From positions 496,001 through 560,000 of the forward strand of contig NW_027526506.1 of NCBI RefSeq assembly GCF_052857255.1: a stretch of DNA of 64,000 nucleotides, written 5' to 3'. Every line of letters begins with the position of its first letter. Positions within the stretch are counted from its first letter, which is position 1. This DNA is from Amblyomma americanum (taxonomy: Eukaryota > Arthropoda > Arachnida > Ixodida > Ixodidae). Below are positions 36,712-49,670 of this stretch, piece by piece. The notes under the pieces are model-generated. The model searched no databases. It saw nothing but the letters and a program-made list of their open reading frames with translations, and was not told the DNA's origin. Position numbers and translations under genes: made by a program.

Positions 36712-39700
36712 CCGAAGCTCTTCTTTTTATTTCTGCTCGCACAATTACCGTCTTTTTTGAGCCAACCGAAGTTCTTCTTTTTCTTTCTGCTCAAACAATT
36801 CCCGTCTTTCTTGAGCCAACCGAAGCTCTTCTTTTTCTTTATGCTCGCCCAATTCTCGTCTTTCTTGAGCCAATCTAAGCTCTTCTTTTTCTTTGTGCTC
36901 GCACAATTCCCGTCTTTCTTGAGCCAACCGAAGCTCTTCTTTTTCTTTCTACTGGCACTATTAACGTCTTGAGCGAATTAAAGCTCTTCTTTTTCTTCCT
37001 GCTCGCACAATTCCCGTCTTTCATGAGCCAACCGAAGCTCTTCTTTTTGTTTCTGCTCCCACAATTCCCGTCTCTTTTACGCCAACCGAAGCTCTTCTTT
37101 TTTTACTGCTCGCACAATTCCCGTCTTTCTTGAGCCAACCGAAGCTCTTCTTTTTCTTTCTGCTCTTACAATTCCCGTCTTTCTTGAGCCAAGCGAAGCT
37201 CTTCTTTTTCTTTCTGCTCGCACAATTCCCCTCTTTCATGAGCCAACCGAAGCTTCTCTTTTTCTTTCTGCTCGCACAATTCCCGCCTTTCTTGAGCTAA
37301 CCGAAGCACTTTTTCTTTCTGCTCGCAAAATTCCCGTTTTTCTTGAGCCAACCGAAGCTCTTCTTTTTCTTTTCTCGCACAATTCCCGTCTTTCTTGCGC
37401 CAACCGAAGCTCTTCTTTTTCTTTCTGCTTGCACAATTCTCGTCTCCCTTGAGCCAACCGAAGCTCTTCTTTTTCTTTCTGCTCGCACAATTCCCGTCTT
37501 TTTTGAGCCAACCGAAGCTCTTCTTTTTCTTTCTGCTCGAACAATTGCCGTCTTTCTTGAGCCAACCGAAGCTCCTCTTTTTCTTTCTGCTCGCACAATT
37601 GCCGTCTTTCTTGAGTCAACCGAAGCTCTTCTTTTTCTTTCTGCTCGCAAAATTCCCGTCTTTCTTGAGCCAACCGAAGCTCTTCTTTTTCTTTCTGCTC
37701 CCACAATTCCCGTCTTTCTTGAGCCAACCGAAGCTCTTCTTTTTCTTTCTGCTCGCAGAAATGCAGTTTTTCTTGAGCAAACCGAAGCTCTCCTTTTTCT
37801 TTCTGCTCGCACAATTCCCGTCTTTATTGAGCCAACCGCAGCTCTTTTTTTTCTTTCTGCTCGCACAATTCCCGTCTTTTTTGAGCCAACGGAAGCTCTT
37901 CTTTTTCTTTCTGCTCCCACAATTCCCGTCTTTCTTGAGCCAACCGAAGCTCTTCTTTTTCTTTCTGCTCACACATATCCCGTCTTTCTTGATCTAACCG
38001 AAGCTCTTTTTCTTTCTGCTCGCACAATTCTCGTCTTTCTTGAGCCAACCGAAGCTCTTCATTTTCTTTTCTCGCACAATTCCCGTCTTTCTTGAGCCAA
38101 CCGAAGCTCTTTTTTTTCGTTCTGCTCGCACAATTCTCGTCTCTCTTGAGCCAACCGAAGCTCTTCTTTTTCTTTCTGCTCGCACAATTCCCGTCTTTTT
38201 TGAGCCAACCGAAGTTCTTCTTTTACTTTCTGCTCAAACAATTCCCGTCTTTCTTGAGCCAACCGAAGCTCTTCTTTTTTCTTCATGCTCGCCCAATTCT
38301 CGTCTTTCTTGAGCCAATCTAAGCTCTTCTTTTTCTTTGTGCTCGCACAATTCCCGTCTTTCTTTAGCCAACCGAAGCTCTTCTTTTTCTTTCTACTGGC
38401 ACTATTAACGTCTTGAGCGAATTAAAGCTCTTCTTTTTCTTCCTGCTCGCACAATTCCCGTCTTTCATGAGCCAACCGAAGCTCTTCTTTTTGTTCCTGC
38501 TCACACAATTCCCGTCTCTTTTAAGCCAGCCGAAGCTCTTCTTTTATTTTCTGCTCGCACAATTCCCGTCTTTCTTGAGCCAACCGAAGCTCTTCTTTTT
38601 CTTTCTGCTCTTACAATTCCCGCCTTTCTTGAGCTAACCGAAGCTCTTCTTTTTCTTTCTGCTCACACATATCCCGTCTTTATTGAGCTAACCGAAGCAC
38701 TTTTTCTTTCTGCTCGCGCAATTCCCGTTTTTCTTGAGCCAACCGAAGCTCTTCTTTTTCTTTTCTCGCACAATTCCCGTCTTTCTTGCGCCAACCGAAG
38801 CTCCTCTTTTTCTTTCTGCTCGCCCAATTGCCGTCTTTCTTGAGTCAACCGAAGCTCTTCTTTTTCTTTCTGCTCGCAAAATTCCCGTCTTTCTTGAGCC
38901 AACCGAAGCTCTTCTTTTTCTTTCTGCTCCCACAATTCCCGTCTTTCTTGAGCCAACCGAAGCTCTTCTTTTTCTTTCTGCTCGCAGAAATGCAGTTTTT
39001 CTTGAGCAAACCGAAGCTCTTCTTTTTCTTTCTGCTCGCACAATTCCCGTCTTTATTGAGCCAAGCGCAGCTCTTCTTTTTCTTTCTGCTCGTACAATTC
39101 CCGTCTTTCTTGAGCCAGCCGAAGCTCTTCTTTTTCTTTTCTCGCACAATTCCCGTCTTTTTTAAGCCAACCGAAGCTCTTCCTTTTCTTTCTGCTCGCA
39201 CAATTCACGTCTTTGTTGAGCCAACCGAAGCCTTTCTTTTTTCTTTCTGTTCGCACAATTTCCGTCTTTTCTGAGCCAACCGAAGCTCTTCTTTTTCTTT
39301 CTGCTCGCACAATTCCCGTCTTTCTTGAGCCAACGGAAGCTCTTCTTTTTCTTTCTGCTCGCACAATTCCCGTCTTTCTCGAGCCAACCGAAGCTCTTCT
39401 TTTTCTTTCTGCTCGCACAATTGCCGTCTTTCTTGAGCCAATCGAAGCTCTTCTTTTTCTTTCTGCTCGCACAATTCCCGTCTTTCTTGAGCCGACCGAA
39501 GCTCTTCTTTTTCTTTCTGCTCGCACAATTCCCGTCTTTATTGAGCCAACTGCAGCTCTTCTTTTTCTTTCTGCTCACACAATTCCCGTCTTTTTTGAGG
39601 CAACCGAAGCCTTTCATTTTCTTTCTGCTCGCACAATTCCCGTCTTTTTTGAGCCAACCGAAGCTCTTTTTTTTCTTTCTGCTCGCAAAATTCCCGTCTT

Positions 39701-42489
39701 TCTTGAGCCACCCGAAGCTCTTCTTTTTCTTTCTGCTCAAACAATTCCCGTCTTTCTTGAGCCAACCTCAGCTCTTCTTTGTCTTTCTGCTCGCACAATT
39801 CGCGTCTTTTTTGAGCGAACTGAAGCCTTTCTTTTTCTTTCTGCTGGCACCATTCCCGTCTTTTTTTTTAGACAACTGAAGCTCTACTTTTTCTTTCTGC
39901 TCACACATATCCCGTCTTTCTTGATCTAACCGAAGCTCTTTTTCTTTCTGCTCGCACAATTCTCGTCTTTCTTGAGCCAACCGAAGCTCTTCTTTTTTTT
40001 TCTCGCACAATTCCCGTCTTTCTTGAGCCATCCGAAGCTCTTTTTTTTCTTTCTGCTCGCACAATTCTTGTCTCTCTTGATCCAACCGAAGCTCTTCTTT
40101 TTCTTTCTGCTCGAACAATTCCCGTCTTTTTTGAGCCAACCGAAGTTCTTCTTTTTCTTTCTGCTCAAACAATTCCCGTCTTTCTTGAGCCAACCGAAGC
40201 TCTTCTTTTTCTTTATGCTCGCCCAATTCTCGTCTTTCTTGAGCCAATCTAAGCTCTTCTTTTTCTTTGTGCTCGCACAATTCCCGTCTTTCTTGAGCCA
40301 ACCGAAGCTCTTCTTTTTCTTTCTACTGGCACTATTAACGTCTTGAGCGAATTAAAGCTCTTCTTTTTCTTCCTGCTCGCACAATTCCCGTCTTTCATGA
40401 GCCAACCGAAGCTCTTCTTTTTGTTTCTGCTCGCACAATTCCCGTCTCTTTTAGGCCAACCGAAGCTCTTCTTTTATTTACTGCTCGCACAATTCCCGTC
40501 TTTCTTGAGCCAACCGAAGCTCTTCTTTTTCTTTCTGCTCGCACAATTCCCCTCTTTCATGAGCCAACCGAAGCTTCTCTTTTTCTTTCTGCTCACACAT
40601 ATCCCGTCTTTCTTGAGCTAACCGAAGCTCTTTTTCTTTCTGCTCGCACAATTCCCGTTTTTCTTGAGCCAACCCAAGCTCTTCTTTTTCTTTTCTCGCA
40701 CAATTCCCGTCTTTCTTGAGCCAACCGAAGCTCTTCCTTTTCTTTCTGCTCGCACAATTCTCTTCTCCCTTGAGCCAACCGAAGCTCTTCTTTTTCTTTC
40801 TGCTCGCACAATTCCCGTCTTTTTTGAGCCAACCGAAGTTCTTTTTCTTTCTGCTCACACAATTCCCGTCTTTCTTGAGCCAACCGAAGCTCTTCTTTTT
40901 CTTTCTGCTCGAACAATTGCCGTCTTTCTTGAGCCAACCGAAGCTCCTCTTTTTCTTTCTGCTCGCACAATTGCCGTCTTTCTTGAGCCAACCGAAGCTC
41001 TTCTTTTTCTTTCTGCTCGCAAAATTCCCGTCTTTCTTGAGCCAACCGAAGCTCTTCTTTTTCTTTCTGCTCCCACAATTCCCGTCTTTCTTGAGCCAAC
41101 CGAAGCTCTTCTTTTTCTTTCTGCTCGCAGAAATGCAGTTTTTCTTGAGCAAACCGAAGCTCTTCTGTTTCTTTCTGCTCGCACAATTCCCGTCTTTATT
41201 GAGCCAACCGCAGCTCTTCTTTTTCTTTCTGCTCGTACAGTTCCCGTCTTTCTTGAGCCAGCCGAAGCTCTTCTTTTTCTGTTCTCGCACAATTCCCGTC
41301 TTTTTTAAGCCAACCGAAGCTCTTCCTTTTCTTTCTGCTCGCACAATTCACGTCTTTGTTGAGCCAACCGAAGCCTTTCTTTTTCTTTCTGTTCGCACAA
41401 TTTCCGTCTTTTTTGAGCCAACCGAAGCTCTTCTTTTTCTTTCTTCTCGCACAATTCCCGTCTTTCTTGAGCCAACGGAAGCTCTTCTTTTTCTTTCTGC
41501 TCGCACAATTCCCGTCTTTGTCGAGCCAACCGAAGCTCTTCTTTTTCTTTCTGCTCGCACAATTGCCGTCTTTCTTGAGCCAATCGAAGCTCTTCTTTTT
41601 CTTTCTGCTCGCACAATTCCCGTATTTTTTGAGCCAACCGAAGCTCTTCTTTTTCTTTCTGCTCACACAATTCCCGTCTTTCTTGAGCCAACCGAAGCTC
41701 TTCTTTTTCTTTCTGCTCCCACAAATCCAGTTTTTCTTGATCCAACCTCAGCTCTTCTTTGTCTTTCTGCTCGCACAATTCGCGTCTTTTTTGAGCGAAC
41801 TGAAGCCTTTCTTTTTCTTTCTGCTCGCACCATTCCCGTCTTTTTTTTGAGACAACCGAAGCTCTACTTTTTCTTTCTGCTCACACATATCCCGTCTTTC
41901 TTGATCTAACCGAAGCTCTTTTTCTTTCTGCTCGCACAATTCTCGTCTTTCTTGAGCCAACCGAAGCTCTTCTTTTTCTTTTCTCGCACAATTCCCGTCT
42001 TTCTTGAGCCAACCGAAGCTCTTTTTTTTCTTTCTGCTCGCACAATTCTCGTCTCTCTTGATCCAACCGAAGCTCTTCTTTTTCATTCTGCTCGCACAAT
42101 TCCCGTCTTTTTTGAGCCAACCGAAGTTCTTCTTTTTCTTTCTGCTCAAACAATTCCCGTCTTTCTTGAGCCAACCGAAGCTCTTCTTTTTCTTTATGCT
42201 CGCCCAATTCTCGTCTTTCTTGAGCCAATCTAAGCTCTTCTTTTTCTTTGTGCTCGCACAATTCCCGTCTTTCTTGAGCCAACCGAAGCTCTTCTTTTTC
42301 TTTCTACTGGCACTATTAACGTCTTGAGCGAATTAAAGCTCTCCTTTTTCTTCCTGCTCGCACAATTCCCGTCTTTCATGAGCCAACCGAAGCTCTTCTT
42401 TTTGTTTCTGCTCGCACAATTCCCGTCTCTTTTAGGCCAACCGAAGCTCTTCTTTTATTTACTGCTCGCACAATTCCCGTCTTTCTTGA

Positions 42490-44045
42490 GCCAACCGAAG
42501 CTCTTCTTTTTCTTTCTGCTCGCACAATTCCCCTCTTTCATGAGCCAACCGAAGCTTCTCTTTTTCTTTCTGCTCGCACAATTCCCGCCTTTCTTGAGCT
42601 AACCGAAGCTCTTCTTTTTCTTTCTGCTCACACATATCCCGTCTTTCTTGAGCTAACCGAAGCTCTTTTTCTTTCTGCTCGCACAATTCCCGTTTTTCTT
42701 GAGCCAACCCAAGTTCTTCTTTTTCTTTTCTCGCACAATTCCCGTCTTTCTTGAGCCAACCGAAGCTCTTCTTTTTCTTTCTGCTCGCACAATTCTCTTC
42801 TCCCTTGAGCCAACCGAAGCTCTTCATTTTCTTTCTGCTCGCACAATTCCCGTCTTTTTTGAGCCAACCGAAGTTCTTCTTTTTCTTTCTGCTCACACAA
42901 TTCCCGTCTTTCTTGAGCCAACCGAAGCTCTTCTTTTTCTTTCTGCTCCCACAATTCCCGTCTTTCTTGAGCCAACCGAAGCTCTTCTTTTTCTTTCTGC
43001 TCGCAGAAATGCAGTTTTTCTTGAGCAAACCGAAGCTCTTCTTTTTCTTTCTGTTCGCACAATTCCCGTCTTTATTGAGCCAACCGCAGCTCTTCTTTTT
43101 CTTTCTGCTCGTACAATTCCCGTCTTTCTTGAGCCAGCCGAAGCTCTTCTTTTTCTGTTCTCGCACAATTCCCGTCTTTTTTAAGCCAACCGAAGCTCTT
43201 CCTTTTCTTTCTGCTCGCACAATTCACGTCTTTGTTGAGCCAACCGAAGCCTTTCTTTTTCTTTCTGTTCGCACAATTTCCGTCTTTTTTGAGCCAACCG
43301 AAGCTCTTCTTTTTCTTTCTGCTCGCACAATTCCCGTCTTTCTTGAGCCAACGGAAGCTCTTCTATTTCTTTCTGCTCGCACAATTCCCGTCTTTCTCGA
43401 GCCAACCGAAGCTCTTCTTTTTCTTTCTGCTCGCACAATTGCCGTCTTTCTTGAGCCAATCGAAGCTCTTCTTTTTCTTTCTGCTCGCACAATTCCCGTA
43501 TTTTTTGAGCCAACCGAAGCTCTTCTTTTTCTTTCTGCTCGCACAATTCCCGTCTTTCTTGAGCCATCCGAAGCTCTTCTTTTTCTTTCTGCTCCCACAA
43601 ATCCAGTTTTTCTTGAGCCAACCGAAGCTCTTATTTTTCTTTCTGCTCGCACAATTCCCGTCTTTATTGAGCCATCCGAACCTCTTATTTTTCTTTCTGC
43701 TCGAGCAAATCCAGTTTTTCTTGAGCCAACCGAAACCTTTCATTTTCTTTCTGCTCGAACAATTCTCGTCTTTTTTGAGCCAACCGAAACTCTTCTTTTT
43801 CTTCCTGCTCCCACAGTTCCCGTCTTTCTTGAGCCAACCGAAGCTCTTCTTTTTCTTTCTGCTCGCACAAATCCAGTTTTTCTTGAGCCAATCGAAGCTC
43901 TTCTTTTTCTTTCTGGTCGCAAAATTCCCGTCTTTATTGAGGCAACCGCAGCTCTTTTTTTCTTTCTGCTCGCACAATTTCCGCCTTCTTTGAGCCAACC
44001 GAAGCTCTTCTTTTTCTGTTGTCGCACAATTCCCGTCTTTTTTAA
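42490..44045. repeat. Nested 1,556-bp block, first copy in the left 7.18 kb unit
   Basis: Anchors 42,628/44,184, 42,751/44,307 and 43,232/44,788 give a constant 1,556-bp offset to the next block. It contains region-specific units such as gcaaatccag with a neighbouring gagcatccg-like unit, and ctgttgtcgc near 44,014. The same pair recurs in the second 7.18 kb copy at about 49,671-51,226 and 51,227-52,782. Confidence 0.88.
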
Positions 44046-45601
44046 GCCAACCGAAGCTCTTCTTTTTCTTTCTGCTCGCACAATTCCCCTCTTTCATGAG
44101 CCAACCGAAGCTTCTCTTTTTCTTTCTGCTCGCACAATTCCCGCCTTTCTTGAGCTAACCGAAGCTCTTCTTTTTCTTTCTGCTCACACATATCCCGTCT
44201 TTCTTGAGCTAACCGAAGCTCTTTTTCTTTCTGCTCGCACAATTCCCGTTTTTCTTGAGCCAACCCAAGCTCTTCTTTTTCTTTTCTCGCACAATTCCCG
44301 TCTTTCTTGAGCCAACCGAAGCTCTTCTTTTTCTTTCTGCTCGCACAATTCTCTTCTCCCTTGAGCCAACCGAAGCTCTTCATTTTCTTTCTGCTCGCAC
44401 AATTCCCGTCTTTTTTGAGCCAACCGAAGTTCTTCTTTTTCTTTCTGCTCACACAATTCCCGTCTTTCTTGAGCCAACCGAAGCTCTTCTTTTTCTTTCT
44501 GCTCCCACAATTCCCGTCTTTCTTGAGCCAACCGAAGCTCTTCTTTTTCTTTCTGCTCGCAGAAATGCAGTTTTTCTTGAGCAAACCGAAGCTCTTCTTT
44601 TTCTTTCTGTTCGCACAATTCCCGTCTTTATTGAGCCAACCGCAGCTCTTCTTTTTCTTTCTGCTCGTACGATTCCCGTCTTTCTTGAGCCAGCCGAAGC
44701 TCTTCTTTTTCTGTTCTCGCACAATTCCCGTCTTTTTTAAGCCAACCGAAGCTCTTCCTTTTCTTTCTGCTCGCACAATTCACGTCTTTGTTGAGCCAAC
44801 CGAAGCCTTTCTTTTTCTTTCTGTTCGCACAATTTCCGTCTTTTTTGAGCCAACCGAAGCTCTTCTTTTTCTTTCTGCTCGCACAATTCCCGTCTTTCTT
44901 GAGCCAACGGAAGCTCTTCTATTTCTTTCTGCTCGCACAATTCCCGTCTTTCTCGAGCCAACCGAAGCTCTTCTTTTTCTTTCTGCTCGCACAATTGCCG
45001 TCTTTCTTGAGCCAATCGAAGCTCTTCTTTTTCTTTCTGCTCGCACAATTCCCGTATTTTTTGAGCCAACCGAAGCTCTTCTTTTTCTTTCTGCTCGCAC
45101 AATTCCCGTCTTTCTTGAGCCATCCGAAGCTCTTCTTTTTCTTTCTGCTCCCACAAATCCAGTTTTTCTTGAGCCAACCGAAGCTCTTATTTTTCTTTCT
45201 GCTCGCACAATTCCCGTCTTTATTGAGCCATCCGAACCTCTTATTTTTCTTTCTGCTCGAGCAAATCCAGTTTTTCTTGAGCCAACCGAAACCTTTCATT
45301 TTCTTTCTGCTCGAACAATTCTCGTCTTTTTTGAGCCAACCGAAACTCTTCTTTTTCTTCCTGCTCCCACAGTTCCCGTCTTTCTTGAGCCAACCGAAGC
45401 TCTTCTTTTTCTTTCTGCTCGCACAAATCCAGTTTTTCTTGAGCCAATCGAAGCTCTTCTTTTTCTTTCTGGTCGCAAAATTCCCGTCTTTATTGAGGCA
45501 ACCGCAGCTCTTTTTTTCTTTCTGCTCGCACAATTTCCGCCTTCTTTGAGCCAACCGAAGCTCTTCTTTTTCTGTTGTCGCACAATTCCCGTCTTTTTTA
45601 A
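44046..45601. repeat. Nested 1,556-bp block, second copy in the left 7.18 kb unit
   Basis: The unit order is the same as the preceding block, ending with ctgttgtcgc near 45,572 and the aagccaacc unit. After it the array continues with cttccttttc in place of cttctttttc. A gtacgattcccg change at 44,668 separates it from the matching block at 51.85 kb. Confidence 0.88.
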
Positions 45602-48600
45602 GCCAACCGAAGCTCTTCCTTTTCTTTCTGCTCGCACAATTCACGTCTTTGTTGAGCCAACCAAAGCCTTTCTTTGTCTTTCTGTTCGCACAATTTCCGT
45701 CATTTTTGAGCCACCCGAAGCTCTTCTTTCTCTTTCTGCTCGCACAATTCCCGTCTTTCTAGAGCCAACGGAAGCTATTCTTTTTCTTTCTGCTCGCACA
45801 ATTCCCGTCTTTCTCGAGCCAACCGAAGCTCTTCATTTTCTTTCTGCTCGCACAATTGCCGTCTTTCTTGAGCCAATCGAAGCTCTTCTTTTTCTTTCTG
45901 CTCGCACAATTCCCGTATTTTTTGAGCCAACCGAAGCTCTTCTTTTTCTTTCTGCTCGCACAATTCCCGTGTTTCTTGAGCAAATCGAAGCTCTTCTTTT
46001 TCTTTCTACTGGCACTATTAACGTCTTGAGCGAATTAAAGCTCTTCTTTTTCTTCTTGCTCGCACAATTCCCGTATTTCTTGAGCCAACCGAAGCTCTTC
46101 GTTTTCTTTCTGCTCGCACAATTCCCGTCTCTCCTAATCCAACCGAAGCTCTTCTTTTTCTTTCTGCTCGCAAAATTCCCGTCTTTCATGAGCCAACCGA
46201 AGATTCTCTTTTTCTTTCTGCTCGCACAATTCCCGCCTTTCTTGAGCTAACCGAAGCTCTTCTTTTTCTTTCTGCTCACACATATCCCGTCTTTCTTGAG
46301 CTAACCGAAGCACTTTTTCTTTCTGCTCGCACAATTCCCGTTTTTCTTGAGCCAACCGAAGCTCTTCTTTTTCTTTTCTCGCACAATTCCCGTCTTTCTT
46401 GCGCCAACCGAAGCTCTTCTTTTTCTTTCTGCTTGCACAATTCTCGTCTCCCTTGAGCCAACCGAAGCTCTTCATTTTCTTTCTGCTCGCACAATTGCCG
46501 TCTTTTTTGAGCCAACCAAAGTTCTTCTTTTTCTTTCTGCTCACACAATTCCCGTCTTTCTAGAGCCAACCGAAGCTCTTATTTTTCTTTCTGCTCGAAC
46601 AATTGCCGTCTTTCTTGAGCCAACCGAAGCTCCTCTTTTTCTTTCTGCTCGCACAATTGCCGTCTTTCTTGAGTCAACCGAAGCTCTTCTTTTTCTTTCT
46701 GCTCGCAAAATTCCCGTCTTTCTTGAGCCAACCGAAGCTCTTCTTTTTCTTTCTGCTCCCAAAATTCCCGTCTTTCTTGAGCCAACCGAAGCTCTTCTTT
46801 TTCTTTCTGCTCGCAGAAATGCAGTTTTTCTTGAGCAAACCGAAGCTCTTCTTTTTCTTTCTGCTCGCACAATTCCCGTCTTTATTGAGCCAACCGCAGC
46901 TCTTCTTTTTCTCTCTGCTCGCACAATTCCCGTCTTTTTTGAGCCAACCGAAGCTCTTCTTTTTCTTTCTGCTCCCACAATTCCCGTCTTTCTTGAGCCA
47001 ACCGAAGCTCTTCTTTTTCTTTCTGCTCACACATATCCCGTCTTTCTTGATCTAACCGAAGCTCTTTTTCTTTCTGCTCGCACAATTCTCGTCTTTCTTG
47101 AGCCAACCGAAGCTCTTCTTTTTCTTTTCTCGCACAATTCTCGTCTTTCTTGAGCCAACCGAAGCTCTTTTTTTTCGTTCTGCTCGCACAATTCTCGTCT
47201 CTCTTGAGCCAAACGAAGCTCTTCTTTTTCTTTCTGCTCGCACAATTCCCGTCTTTTTTGAGCCAACCGAAGTTCTTCTTGTTCTTTCTGCTCAAACAAT
47301 TCCCGTCTTTCTTGAGCCAACCGAAGCTCTTCTTTTTCTTTATGCTCGCCCAATTCTCGTCTTTCTTGAGCCAATCTAAGCTCTTCTTTTTCTTTGTGCT
47401 CGCACAATTCCCGTCTTTCTTGAGCCAACCGAAGCTCTTCTTTTTCTTTCTACTGGCACTATTAACGTCTTGAGCGAATTAAAGCTCTTCTTTTTCTTCC
47501 TGCTCGCACAATTCCCGTCTTTCATGAGCCAACCGAAGCTCTTCTTTTTGTTTCTGCTCGCACAATTCCCGTCTCTTTTAGGCCAACCGAAGCTCTTCTT
47601 TTATTTACTGCTCGCACAATTCCCGTCTTTCTTGAGCCAACCGAAGCTCTTCTTTTTCTTTCTGCTCGCACAATTCCCCTCTTTCATGAGCCAACCGAAG
47701 CTTCCCTTTTTCTTTCTGCTCGCACAATTCCCGCCTTTCTTGAGCTAACCGAAGCTCTTCTTTTTCTTTCTGCTCACACATATCCCGTCTTTCTTGAGCT
47801 AACCGAAGCTCTTTTTCTTTCTGCTCGCACAATTCCCGTTTTTCTTGAGCCAACCCAAGCTCTTCTTTTTCTTTTCTCGCACAATTCCCGTCTTTCTTGA
47901 GCCAACCGAAGCTCTTCCTTTTCTTTCTGCTCGCACAATTCTCTTCTCCCTTGAGCCAACCGAAGCTCTTCTTTTTCTTTCTGCTCGCACAATTCCCGTC
48001 TTTTTTGAGCCAACCGAAGTTCTTTTTCTTTCTGCTCACACAATTCCCGTCTTTCTTGAGCCAACCGAAGCTCTTCTTTTTCTTTCTGCTCGAACAATTG
48101 CCGTCTTTCTTGAGCCAACCGAAGCTCCTCTTTTTCTTTCTGCTCGCACAATTGCCGTCTTTCTTGAGCCAACCGAAGCTCTTCTTTTTCTTTCTGCTCG
48201 CAAAATTCCCGTCTTTCTTGAGCCAACCGAAGCTCTTCTTTTTCTTTCTGCTCCCACAATTCCCGTCTTTCTTGAGCCAACCGAAGCTCTTCTTTTTCTT
48301 TCTGCTCGCAGAAATGCAGTTTTTCTTGAGCAAACCGAAGCTCTTCTGTTTCTTTCTGCTCGCACAATTCCCGTCTTTATTGAGCCAACCGCAGCTCTTC
48401 TTTTTCTTTCTGCTCGTACAGTTCCCGTCTTTCTTGAGCCAGCCGAAGCTCTTCTTTTTCTGTTCTCGCACAATTCCCGTCTTTTTTAAGCCAACCGAAG
48501 CTCTTCCTTTTCTTTCTGCTCGCACAATTCACGTCTTTGTTGAGCCAACCGAAGCCTTTCTTTTTCTTTCTGTTCGCACAATTTCCGTCTTTTTTGAGCC

Positions 48601-49670
48601 AACCGAAGCTCTTCTTTTTCTTTCTTCTCGCACAATTCCCGTCTTTCTTGAGCCAACGGAAGCTCTTCTTTTTCTTTCTGCTCGCACAATTCCCGTCTTT
48701 CTCGAGCCAACCGAAGCTCTTCTTTTTCTTTCTGCTCGCACAATTGCCGTCTTTCTTGAGCCAATCGAAGCTCTTCTTTTTCTTTCTGCTCGCACAATTC
48801 CCGTATTTTTTGAGCCAACCGAAGCTCTTCTTTTTCTTTCTGCTCACACAATTCCCGTCTTTCTTGAGCCAACCGAAGCTCTTCTTTTTCTTTCTGCTCC
48901 CACAAATCCAGTTTTTCTTGATCCAACCTCAGCTCTTCTTTGTCTTTCTGCTCGCACAATTCGCGTCTTTTTTGAGCGAACTGAAGCCTTTCTTTTTCTT
49001 TCTGCTCGCACCATTCCCGTCTTTTTTTTGAGACAACCGAAGCTCTACTTTTTCTTTCTGCTCACACATATCCCGTCTTTCTTGATCTAACCGAAGCTCT
49101 TTTTCTTTCTGCTCGCACAATTCTCGTCTTTCTTGAGCCAACCGAAGCTCTTCTTTTTCTTTTCTCGCACAATTCCCGTCTTTCTTGAGCCATCCGAAGC
49201 TCTTTTTTTTCTTTCTGCTCGCACAATTCTCGTCTCTCTTGATCCAACCGAAGCTCTTCTTTTTCATTCTGCTCGCACAATTCCCGTCTTTTTTGAGCCA
49301 ACCGAAGTTCTTCTTTTTCTTTCTGCTCAAACAATTCCCGTCTTTCTTGAGCCAACCGAAGCTCTTCTTTTTCTTTATGCTCGCCCAATTCTCGTCTTTC
49401 TTGAGCCAATCTAAGCTCTTCTTTTTCTTTGTGCTCGCACAATTCCCGTCTTTCTTGAGCCAACCGAAGCTCTTCTTTTTCTTTCTACTGGCACTATTAA
49501 CGTCTTGAGCGAATTAAAGCTCTCCTTTTTCTTCCTGCTCGCACAATTCCCGTCTTTCATGAGCCAACCGAAGCTCTTCTTTTTGTTTCTGCTCGCACAA
49601 TTCCCGTCTCTTTTAGGCCAACCGAAGCTCTTCTTTTATTTACTGCTCGCACAATTCCCGTCTTTCTTGA

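Larger units (their letters stand above)
40329..47455. repeat. 7.18 kb segmental tandem duplication, copy 1
   Basis: Unit order matches the following block at an offset of 7,181 bp from about 40,600 onward (40,664/47,845, 42,309/49,490, 44,307/51,488, 46,011/53,192, 46,347/53,528). Before about 40,590 the offset is 7,127 bp because this copy lacks one 54-bp unit found near 47,690-47,745. Edges are set at marker units for convenience; the true junction could lie a few hundred bases away. Differences between copies are few, for example cgtacgattcccg at 44,668 against cgtacaattcccg at 51,849. Confidence 0.92.

Noticed and set aside
44307..46250. Longest open stretch in the window, 647 codons on the + strand (also at 51,488-53,431), reading SQPKLFFFFLLAQFPSFL then EPTEALLFLSARTIPVFL
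   Set aside because: It is antisense to the ERREL repeat. The product is low-complexity Phe/Leu, it switches frame at a 52-bp unit, its start is a TTG, and base changes silent in ERREL alter or stop it. Its length follows from the stop-poor unit.
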